Shown: positions 11,315-20,792 of the stretch, in pieces
How the letters are laid out: every line of letters begins with the position of its first letter
Position numbering within the stretch: the stretch's first letter is position 1
From: Uranotaenia lowii
Taxonomy: Eukaryota; Arthropoda; Insecta; Diptera; Culicidae
Assembly (NCBI RefSeq): GCF_029784155.1
Contig: NC_073693.1
Coordinates: forward strand, 27,936,002 to 28,000,001
Direction: 5' to 3'
DNA: 64,000 nt
The notes under the pieces: model-generated
Database searches by the model: none
The model's input: the letters and a program-made list of their open reading frames with translations, nothing else
Told to the model about the DNA's origin: nothing
Program-made: the position numbers and the translations under genes

Positions 11315-12513
11315 CAGTTGCGTTCAAAAAAGAATGAAATCGCGTGAAGCTGCGCACCCACTTCCAACTTTGACAAGCTGCCATTTCTCTCTCGGTTGAT
11401 ATTTTTTCATGAAAATTTCACACAATCTAGTTCAACTATTTAACTAACACTCCACAAATTTTGAAGTCTTTACAATAACGGGAGACAAAGATAGAGCTAT
11501 TTCCGTAAAAAAGGGAAATTTGGAGTTGCTTCACTAAACTTGCTGTATCTTCGACAATTTGCATTGAAAAATCTTGAAATTTGGTCAAAAGATGTAAAAA
11601 TGTTCGATCTAATACCAGGCCAAGTTTCGTCAAAATCGATGAACGTGATCAAAAATGGTGCCGGGTAGAAAATCAGATTCATTATCGCCCAGCAGACGAT
11701 TTCATTCTTTTTTGGACGGATGTTTGTATGGAAAACATCGTAATCCATGTATTCTTGGTTTTTACTTTAACAAATTCAAAATTTATCACAAAGAATGTTG
11801 TAAATTGATAAAAACTTCATTCGTGCTTTGTTTCGGAAGAGAAAATTTTTCAACAGAGTTCGAAATAAGAAGAACAGAGATTCAGAAATGACTTGCTAAT
11901 TATTCCGATAAACAAATTTGATCCACAATTAAAGCGAGTATTCAATTCGCTCTTGTGTTTCAATACCAGCCCTGTTCGAACAATTTCTCTTCAGAAACAA
12001 AGCACGAATGAGGTTTTTATCAATTTACAACATTCTTTGTGATAAATTTCGATTTTGTTAAAGTAAAAACCAAGAATACATGGATTACGATGTTTTCCAT
12101 ACAAACATCCGTCCAAAAAAGAATGAAATCGTCTGCTGGGCGATAATGAATCTGATTTTCTACCCAGCACCATTTTTGATCACGTTTATCGATTTTGACG
12201 AAACTTAGCCTGGTATTAGATCGAACATTTTTACATCTTTTGACCAAATTTCAAGATTTTTCAATGAAAATTGTCGAAGGTACAGCAAGTTTAGTGAAGC
12301 AACTCCAAATTTCCTTTTTTTACGGAAATAGCTCTATCTTTGTCTCCCGTTATTGTAAAGACTTCAAAATTTGTGGAGTGTTAGTTGAATAGTTGAACTA
12401 GATTGTGTGAAATTTTCATGAAAAAATATCAACCGAGAGAGAAATGGCAGCTTGTCAAAGTTGGAAGTGGGTGCGCAGCTTCACGCGATTTCATTCTTTT
12501 TTGAACGCAACTG
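11315..12513. mobile_element. large foldback element with TA flanks (Tc1/mariner-like ends)
   Basis: Two 542-bp inverted arms, 11315-11856 and 11972-12513, surround a loop of about 115 bp. The ends read CAGTTGCGTTCAAAAAAG and its complement, each flanked by TA, the target duplication expected for Tc1/mariner-type transposition. By eye the arms differ only about once per 40-50 bases where compared. Inside the left arm near 11697-11717 is an inverted copy of the outer end (CGATTTCATTCTTTTTTGGA), mirrored in the right arm, so each arm itself has two opposed ends. There is no transposase frame; the short open frames on both strands are mirror images of one another. It is a non-autonomous element that could fold into a long hairpin. 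Confidence 0.9.
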
Positions 12514-12755
12514 TACATGAGTAAATTTAAACTTTGAAAATTGAATAATTTGTACTGAAAAATCAACCAAATTTGTCTTTCCACTGCACAATCAAGCCTG
12601 CTAACTGGTTTTGTGCTAATTTATAAAAAATATTATGAAGCAAAAAGATGTTGACGTTTCAGAACAAAATATTGAAACAATCCTCATAGTTCAAATGTTA
12701 AAATTATTGGTGTTAGGCATAAATGGCAGCTCGCTGTTAAATTCCCGGAACATTT

Positions 12756-12884
12756 TTTACTCATGTAAACGTTACTTAAAAATTCTGCAAAAAATCATGG
12801 ATGAGTTTTGAACCAAAGCAAAGCTTTTCAGATGCCACGGTTAAAGAAATTCAAAAATAAACCCAAATCGACTCAGTTTATTGA
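12756..12884 (+). repeat. dispersed repeat, copy 1
   Basis: This matches 39002-39130 in the same orientation: ACTCATGTAAACGTTAC, then AAAAAATCATGGATGAGTTT, then AACCCAAATCGACTCAGT, with spaced mismatches. Family unknown. A phrase just upstream (CTCGCTGTTAAATTCC, about 12729-12744) also recurs near 45670. Confidence 0.75.
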
Positions 12885-13504
12885 ACATATTTATCGATTT
12901 TCTGTTGTTTTTTTTAAACCGGCCTTTAGACGGGGTTCAAATTTCTTGTTTTCGCTACCTTCTATGTATAAAATGTTTTATATTAATAAACTAAATCCAG
13001 AATGGTGGAAAATTAAAGATCTTACTTTTGATAACTATGTAAGATAACGACGCACATTGACCAAGAATTTCTGACTCTACCAAAATGTTAATTTTTCGGA
13101 AAATAGGATATGTTTTATTTTCATGGTCGGGGTGCTTTTAAGAGGATTAGTACAATTAATTTTTTGGTTTTTTCATAAAGCAGCAAATTAAAGCAGACAA
13201 TTTTTTCAATTATTTTTCCGTAAAAGTATATCATCATGCTCAAATTAAAAACTTTAAAGAGAATCGACTTTTTTCGTGAGGTAACCTTTAGATAAATTTA
13301 AATTCTAAATTTCTTGATTCACTTTTAATTGCAAATCCCGAATTTGACAGAAATCAGCTAGAATCCCTATTCTTTTTAGAAAAAAAATGAAACTAACTAG
13401 ACAATTTTAATTGAGAAAATGCATTCAAATTTTAGAATCACAGAAGCAGTAAAAATTTCCACAACAGCTTTGATCTTTCCATCTATTAATATTTTCCGTC
13501 TGAA

Positions 13505-13983
13505 TAAGGTTGCCCAATTTTTTTCAGCACGTATCCGGTCCCTACAAATTCGGCCAAATTTATTCGAAAGCCTGTCGAAATCCGAGGATTTGATTCAAAA
13601 TTAACGACAAAAAACCGGGGAGTATATTGGCGAACTTTGTCAACACGTAAAAATTACTCAAAAAAACAAGAGAAAAATTGAAAAAAAAATATATTAAAAC
13701 TTATAGACAGATTTTAAATCGTTTTTAAGGCTTCCAAAAAACCTTTTATGATTATTTTTATAAAACATGCTCACAAAACTTCGTTTTGGAGACAAAAATT
13801 AAAAAAAAAATACAGCTCAATTTTTTTTCTCTGTTTGATTTGGGAAAAGAAATGAATAAATCCGCGCTAAATCCGGGCATTTTTCAATGAAATCTGGGGT
13901 ACCGGGCCGGGCTGGAATGTTTCCAAATTTTGTTTTAAATATCTGCGCAAACTCGGGTAAAACCGGGCAATATGATAACCTTA
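13505..13983. mobile_element. CCCGG-rich MITE (hAT-like), copy A
   Basis: It starts TAAGGTTGCCC and ends GATAACCTTA, with the subterminal phrase TTTTTTCAGCACGTATCCGG and several CCGGG motifs at the other end. Flanks CGTCTGAA and GTCTCGAA are similar but not identical. The same ends and internal phrases recur at 14619, 39806 and 45040, and internal phrases at 47482. No coding capacity. hAT assignment rests on the 8-bp flanks of better preserved copies. Confidence 0.75.
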
Positions 13984-14618
13984 GTCTCGAAATTCTACTT
14001 TGAATTCCATATTTCATCGTAATGATAGAGTAATGGTAAAAGATACCCTCTTCGGGGAACATACAACAACGGAAATGAACGGAAACACGGGTTTCCTCCC
14101 GCATACGAAAAACAACATCCCTGGTTTAGATTTTTATTTTGGAAAACTTATAAAATAGGGATAAAGAGCATGTTTTGCACTTGCCAGCAATTTGAGCTTT
14201 TTTAAGTGAATTTGATACAGCTTTTCTCAGAAAATTTAACTTTTAGGGCTTTTAAAATTTAACCAGAAACTACGCTACAACTATAATTGAAATTTTCCAG
14301 AGTGATTGTTGAAAAATAAAAATAGTATAGCTGGAGTTTAAAAAAAAAATCATCGATGGGTTGAAAAGTTGCCCGAGGTACACTATACGAGGAATGGAAA
14401 AATACCATTTCTATAGAATTTTTAACCGTTCATGGGAAAAATTCCTTAATCATCCACAGATCAATAATTTCAACCAATAACGAAAAGCAAAATATGAATT
14501 AATGATTTATTTTTGAATTTTTAGGTGAAGTGTCGTTTCTGAGATAGTGCACTTTAAATGATAAAAGTTCAAAGAATCCGATTTTCGCAGAATTGTGTAA
14601 ACCACACATACTTTAGAG

Positions 14619-14800
14619 TAAGGTTGCCAAATTTTTTTCAGCACGTATCCGGGCTGAACAAATTCGGGGTATTTTATATAAAAACCTGGTAAAAACCGGG
14701 CATTTGCTATCAAAATTGACTACCAAAAATCTGGGCAAATTCGATTTAAAAGAAATACATTTTTGCTCGTCAAAATTTGTCGGAATTTGTTGAGCTATAA
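14619..14800. mobile_element. CCCGG-rich MITE, copy B (partial)
   Basis: It begins TAAGGTTGCCAAATTTTTTT, then CAGCACGTATCCGGGCTG, like copy A, and continues through AAAACCGGGCATTTG. The other terminus is not recognisable; the match fades after about 14790. Confidence 0.75.
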
Positions 14801-15194
14801 GTGTTAGAATCAAAACTCAGATTTTGAATTCATAATCAGCCCATTGAAAAATAAGCTATGGAATTATAAAATAAATCGTATCATGAAATTTGTGTGTGTT
14901 TGTTTCCAATTAAAAATCACTATTTTTATTTTAGTTTCTAGCCTGGCTAGTTTTCAAGATTAACACTTATAAAATCGTCAAAAGTGAAAAGTGAAGACTG
15001 TGCATATTCTGATGCTGAGGAAAAACTATCCCAAAAACACCAGACAAACGGATTTTATCCATGAAAAACCCGATTTAATACACTTAACAGTGGATTGTAG
15101 CCTTTCTTACAGTCTATAAATTATATTTGGATACACATGACACAAAGTAATAAATTAATGGTTTGGCTTGTAAAAAAGTGATACGTGATTCAAA

Positions 15195-15726
15195 CAGCTA
15201 TTTCACTGTTATCGAGCGCACACATAATATATGAATGCATTTTGTTGATGATTGATTTACATTTTACATTTTCGTCATTTTTGTCAATTTTGTTTTTTTT
15301 TGCCAATTTTGTTTAATAAACTTTTTCAATTTTCTGTTTCATCAATATTGACAATATATTTTATCAATTTTGTTTACTCAACATAGACACAGATTTTTCT
15401 GTTTCATCAATTTGACCTACAAGTTCTGCCAATTTGATCATTTTTTCAATTATCTCAGTTTTTTTCAATTTGATCATTTTTTCAATTTTGTCAACTTTGT
15501 CGATTTATTTCAATTTTGTCAATGAGGTCAAATTGATGAAACAGAAAAAAACTGTCCAAATTGACCATTTTGGCCACATTGACAAAATTGACAAAATTGA
15601 ATAAACAAAATTGACAAAATTGATAAAAAATATTGTCAATAATAAATACCGAAAATGTAAAATGTAAATCAATAATCATCAAAATGTATTAAAATATTAT
15701 GTGTGCGCTCGATAACAGTGAACTGC
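15195..15726. mobile_element. foldback element built of TTTTGTCAA-like motifs
   Basis: The ends CAGCTATTTCACTGTTATCG (15195) and CGATAACAGTGAACTGCTG (to about 15726) are imperfect inverted repeats, followed inward by complementary ATTTACATTTTACATTTTCG. The interior is full of TTTTGTCAA on the left and TTGACAAAA on the right. These 9-mers differ by a base from the satellite units at 4.4-8.6 kb. No coding frame of note. Confidence 0.85.
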
Positions 15727-16342
15727 TGTGAATTGCGGATCAATTTTTATGCAAACCAAACATAAAATTTCTTAATTACTAGCTCAACCCAATTGCCCTT
15801 TAAATGTATACTAGTAATAACGCCCCTGACAGGTATGCTAAGAAATTTGATTTCTATATTGATTCATTTTAGTAAAAGTCTAAAGCTGTTTCAAGAAAAT
15901 CGCGTTGAAAGTAATTAGGTTTAAAATGTAGGTCTTTAAACGGTACTTTTTCACCCAGCTGACAATTCGATTTGTTAACATTTGGCCGCACGCCCATTTT
16001 GAAAAAATTGATATCACTGCTGCTCTCATGCTGGGTAGGGAAAATAGAATCTTATTGGAAAAAATAATGTGATACTGGGATCAACTCATCAAGCAGTAGC
16101 AGCGGCTGTAAACGCAATGATTTATGCAACAACAGTACGCAGCTTTTTGGCTTGCCTGCAGTTCATGTTGAAAAAAAAACACCATTTGAATATTATCTTA
16201 GCTGAAGATAACCATCTGTTAAAAGGGTTTATCTATTTTAAAACAGATTTTTTAGATATTCCCATATTTTAACTACAAATTAGATTAAACTTTAGAGGTT
16301 TTCATAAAAATGAGAACAATTCAGAGTTTTAAAAAAATTAAA

Positions 16343-16397
16343 ACGGTCTTTAGAAAATCAGGACAAATCCTGATAAATCAGGATACGTGGCACCTCT
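16343..16397 (-). mobile_element. fragment of the AGGTGCCA MITE
   Basis: AAATCAGGACAAATCCTGAT and GGCACCTCT match, in reverse, the left end of the element at 16448 (AGGTGCCAGGTTTCTTGATT, TTGTCCTGA). Only one end is present. Confidence 0.6.
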
Positions 16398-16447
16398 AAG
16401 CACAAGATAAACAACAACAACAACTGAACAATTGTAATGCACGTCGG

Positions 16448-16677
16448 AGGTGCCAGGTTTCTTGATTTTTCAGAACTTGTCCTGACTTTCAAGAGGTTGT
16501 CCTGATTTTTCTAAAACTTTCGAATTGTCCTGATTTTGGAAAATTTGTTTTCAAAATGTACTGAATTGTCCTGGATGTCAAAAAAATCTCAAATCACAAT
16601 CGAATTTGTAATTGAACTATGAAAATTACGAACAAATCTGTTATGTCCTGATTTATGACAAAACAATCTGGCACCAG
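16448..16677. mobile_element. small MITE with AGGTGCCAG ends
   Basis: The left end AGGTGCCAGGTT and the right end AATCTGGCACCA are inverted repeats. TTGTCCTGA or close variants recur at least five times inside, a subterminal-repeat pattern typical of non-autonomous DNA transposons. A clear target duplication is not visible. Confidence 0.65.
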
Positions 16678-17408
16678 TCTTCACGAAAACATGTACTGAG
16701 TTCAACTTGAGTGCGGAAATCCAGGCGCAAGTTTTCTTTGAACTTGCACAACCTGCTCGAACCTGAACACATTTTTTGTACCCGAGTGCGCCCCGATGTT
16801 CGTACTTTGGTTCGCTTCGGGTTCGTACCGAGTAAGTGGCTGGCAGAACTGAGATTTAATGTGTCTGCCTGTGTATGCCTGGGTAGGTATTAAATGCGGT
16901 ATGAATTATTTTCTTCAGTTAGTTTTTCTATCGTTTGTGCGAATGTTATTTAATTTCTCTGTTGTTTTTTGCGTTTTTTGAACATTTTTGGGAATGGGGT
17001 GGTAAAACCGATTCAAATATATGTGGTTGGTTTTTAAAATTCTTGATGAAATTTTTTTGTTCGTTGGCAAAAAAACGAAAAATTAATTGGTGGTTAAAAA
17101 TTTTCGGACTACAAAACATTATTTTTTAACCTCTTTTTGCATTTAGAAGGTGAATGAACTTGTTTCTGATAATCTAAACATCATTTTAGCGTTTGATTAA
17201 CAGATGGTGTTGTTGATAATGATGAATTTATGAACGAAAAAAAAACTATATAAATCGGATTTTATTTCATCGACGGAAATTTTATTGATGACTTTAGATT
17301 TGATAGTAACGATCTTTTTTTTTTGTTTTGTACAAAACTTGAATGTTGTTACAAAACAAATATTTCAAGTGATTATTTATCATAATCGGTTAGAAAAGAA
17401 GTTATGGC

Positions 17409-17773
17409 CAAGGTTGTCGAAATCGCAGAATAATCTATAATTTTAGAAAATTTTGAGCATATTTTCGTCACAGATCCTGTGTCATATTATACAATATTTT
17501 ACAGATTTTAGAAATTTTGTATGCTCTTCCAAACAATTAAATATTTATATTCCATATTTACTAAGGATTTCTGACTCAAATTCATGAAAATGTTATAAAG
17601 TTAACACTGTTTATTGACTACAATGATATGTATTGTAAAAATAAGCATATAGGACATGTTCTTCAGTGAAAATCGTATTTAAACATTAAAGAATCTTGTC
17701 ACAGAATTTTGGAGTCAAATATCAGAACTACAGAACTTTGTGTTAAAACACAGAAATTTTTCCGGAAACCGTA
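17409..17773. mobile_element. CACAGAA-rich MITE, old copy
   Basis: It begins CAAGGTTGTCGAAATCGCAG and ends in TTTTTCCGGAAACC, matching the diverged ends of the copy at 52204. The flanks GTTATGGC and GTTATGAT are a plausible 8-bp target duplication with mismatches. Internal CACAGA motifs are degraded. Confidence 0.65.
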
Positions 17774-18404
17774 GTTATGATTACTTTAAGATAATAGTAA
17801 TATAAGCATTTTCAAATGATTTAGCAAACCATAGCGCAAAATAGAGTTACTAATCTTAGTACAGGAAGAATAAACCTGGTAAATCTAATCCGTTCAAAGC
17901 TAAAATTAATCATTGGCTTACCAGAAGGTCACTATCCTAGTCAAGCTAAATCCGACCATCAGAAGGCGTTGAGATTGAGCCTGAAGCGTGAATGAGATTA
18001 AGAAATATTTTGCTCGGGAGACCGATGTTTTATTAATAACTTTTTTCTCCACTAGCCGATTGATTTTTGTAAGTAATTTTCTCAAAGCCTAAATCAAGGC
18101 AAATATTTTACCCCAAGACAGCATCACGATTGGAATTGAAACAAAAAAGTTACCCAAGATGCTCAAGCGCTTGCACTTTCTGCATTTGATTCCTTTTCCT
18201 GGCTTCTGAACATGGATGCGCGCACACGGGTTCACACCCGGGTTCGAGCACGTGCTCGAACTTGCACCCTACACTTTGAGTGCGGTGAGTTTAAATGGGT
18301 GCGAATTAAACTTGCGTCCAAAATTTGTGTGCAGTAAGTGCAAAAACTTGCGTGCACTTCGCACCCAAGTTGTACCGTAAAGATTTTTTAAAAGGGCACA
18401 TTTT

Positions 18405-19000
18405 TTGCCATATTTGAAAAATTTGTCAGGCTTGTAAAATTTATGAAGTTTGTGATTGTTGTCATTTTTGTTTTTTTTTTGTATTTCTTATCAATTTTGT
18501 CAACTATGCAAATTTGGTCCAATTTGTAATTTTTGACGATTTTAACAATTATGTCATTTTCGTAATTATAGACTATTTTGAAATTTTTTGTAAATTATGT
18601 CAGTTTTGTAAATTTGTTTAATTTTTCTCTATATTGATTCTATTCTGATTCTGTCAATTTTGCATATTTTGAAAACTTTTTCAGTTTTATGATTTATATT
18701 CATTTTATCTATCCAGTTTTGTCAATTTTATATGTTAATGTTATAATTTATGTCAATCCATTCAAAATTGGTTAATTTTGGCCAATTTTTGTCAATTTTT
18801 CCCATATTTGCGAAATATGTCAGGCTTGTTAAAACTTGATTAAAGTTTGTGAATGTTGTCTATTTTGTAATTTTTGTCAATTTTATCAATTATGTAAATT
18901 TGATACACTTTGTAATTTGAGAAAATTTAAACAATTGTCATTTTTGTAGTAATTGACTATTTTGACATTTTTGTCCATTATGTCGGTTTTGTAAATTTGT
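18405..19000. repeat. diverged two-copy duplication with TTTTGTCAA-like motifs
   Basis: The order of phrases at 18405-18615 (CATATTTGAAAAATTTGTCAG, GAAGTTTGTGA, TTGTCATTTTTG, TCAATTTTGTCAA, TTATGTCAGTTTTGTAAATT) is repeated with changes at 18805-18998. The offset is near 400 bp. The motif is the same 9-mer family as in the satellites and the foldback at 15.2 kb. Confidence 0.75.
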
Positions 19001-19777
19001 TTTGAAAATCGTCTAGCGCTGGATTGCATCTGAATTTTTGGATTTTAATCTGAATTCTGAAACTCACTATTGGACCCGATTTTTTTAAATAAGTTTAAAC
19101 TCAGAAATACTTGAAAGTCCAGGGAATTCAACATTTTGAAATTAACACGTCTGTACAAAAAACCACTTTAAACTTTAAAACAGTTTATAGAATTAAATTG
19201 GGTGAAACTTTTTGTTGATGCATTTTCTTTTGAACGCGAAATTACGCCTATTTTAAATGGGATTTTTTTATCCGGGTAGGGCCAATAGATAGCGTCGATT
19301 TTTTAAATAGAATGTGATTAGATGTTCCGAAGTTTCAAAAGCGTTTTTTTTTTCGAGCTAACTGATAGTTTCGCCCTTATTAAATGTTACGCTATGTTTG
19401 TTTACATTTGGTGCGTTCGCCCTTTTTCAAACTAACTACAAAATTATCTAACAAATTTACGCTTGCTTCGACGTATCGAAGCCAGCCATCGCTGCACAAA
19501 AATGCGGTGTTGAATCCTACACCCATCGGTTTGATATGGCAAGTTCGGGGTTGTACCCCTTTATAAACTCCATATTACCATAATATGACTTTGAAGCTTC
19601 GGCTTCAAAATGTTTGAGACCGGTTCGGTTAACACTGAGCTGGTACTAAATTAAAAATTGTTAAGATATAAGATTTCTTACTCTTTCTTACCGCTCGTTT
19701 TGTCGTCATGAAGACATCATGAGTGGGAGTGGAGTGCGCCCATCGTGTAGCGAATAGCGTGTGGCGAGCGTGCCCAG

Positions 19778-19801
19778 CGTGTATATGACGTCATATACAC
19801 G
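19778..19801. repeat. perfect 24-bp palindrome containing TGACGTCA
   Basis: Centred on the GACGTC at 19787-19792, the two halves are exact reverse complements. The core TGACGTCA at 19786-19793 is the consensus cAMP-response (CREB/ATF) site. Whether it is a functional site is unknown; no promoter or gene is identifiable nearby. Confidence 0.8.
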
Positions 19802-20029
19802 ATAATCTTCATTTTAGTGATTGTTGGTTGTGGCTAGCAAGCCAAATTGACACGTTTTTTGGAGTGATGATTTGATGATAATCACTATGAAAATTTATTT
19901 TTTAAACTATTTTGTTTTTTTTTCTTTCTTTTATACATTGAAGAGGGAAAAAAAATCAAATTTTTTAAGACAAAAATCATTTTTTATTGTACTTCCCAGT
20001 TTCGCAAAAACGTGTTGACAAAGTTTACA

Positions 20030-20170
20030 AAAATTCACACAAATACACACAAATACACTGACATCGTCTGAACTCGTCGAGCTGATTTGAAAGGTATATC
20101 TAAGACCCATATTAATGATCTCCCAAATCGACCGATAACTCTACCTTTCTGAAAGAAAGGCAAAACTATT
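20030..20170 (+). repeat. repeat resembling a common mosquito element
   Basis: ACACAAATACAC, CTCGTCGAGCTGA, a GGTATAT and a terminal CTTTCTGAAAGAAAGGCAAAA appear in the order I remember from an abundant repeat in Aedes-type mosquito DNA. The family name is not known to me with certainty. There are no visible boundaries or target duplication. Confidence 0.45.
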
Positions 20171-20359
20171 CACAGTAAGCTAAACACAACACCTTTGTTA
20201 TAACAAAACACGATTTAATTCGGAAACATTTAAAAACAGATTAAAAGACAGCTTCAAAACGACCAGCCGAGTCGACCTCAACAAGAAAACGAAACTTTTT
20301 AGGTAAATTTCACATATTTGTAATCGGTAAAATATTTTATAAAAATACATTTTCAGTCC

Positions 20360-20387
20360 CTGAAGAAGATCCAAAACGGATTGAAAC
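20360..20387 (+). other. hammerhead-like motif (CTGAAGA ... GAAAC)
   Basis: CTGAAGA is followed by a possible 5-bp stem, GATCC paired with GGATT around AAAAC, and then GAAAC. This matches the order of the conserved core of hammerhead ribozymes (CUGANGA, stem II, GAAA). One extra A sits between the core and the stem, and I could not draw convincing stems I and III, so it may just be a decayed retroelement tail with that signature. Confidence 0.25.
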
Positions 20388-20588
20388 GTTGGATTTATAA
20401 AAACAAAAATCGTTTTTGCTTAAAAAAGACTACAAGCCGGAATTCCCATAGGAAAAACAATATATTCAGTCGAACCCATACACAAAAAAAAGGAAAATTG
20501 GTCAGAATGATGAAGAAAAAATCAAAGTAAAAATAAATTCAAATAAATTCATAGGTATTCCTATTATTATCAATAACTTATCTCAAAT

Positions 20589-20782
20589 TGGCTTGTGATA
20601 TAGCTCAGTTGGCAAGTCTGTTGTCTCCTGAGCGGATGTCCGCGAGTTCGAGCCCAAGAGTAAACATCGAACACAGTTGTACCGGATAAGTTTTTCAATA
20701 ACGATCCGCCAACTGTAACGTTGATAAAGTCGCGAATGCCATAAAGATGGTAAAACGACTATAATCGAAACAAAAAAAAAAA
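20589..20782 (+). mobile_element. tRNA-derived SINE, copy 1 (complete, with target duplication)
   Basis: It is flanked by the 10-bp direct repeat TATCTCAAAT at 20579-20588 and 20783-20792. The head carries an RNA polymerase III box A, TAGCTCAGTTGG (20601-20612), and box B, GAGTTCGAGCC (20644-20654). A tRNA-unrelated body follows, then an A-rich tail. Two more copies lie on the - strand at about 51749-51924 and 63770-63943. SINEs of this design are transcribed from their internal promoter and copied by a LINE's enzymes; which LINE is not evident, since the tail does not match the Jockey element here. This is the best preserved copy. Confidence 0.92.
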
Positions 20783-20792
20783 TATCTCAAAT

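Noticed and set aside
20589..20665. Possible tRNA gene
   Set aside because: Box A and box B are present, but it does not fold into a sensible cloverleaf, it continues into a shared non-tRNA body with an A-rich tail and target duplication, and it recurs twice. It is a SINE.
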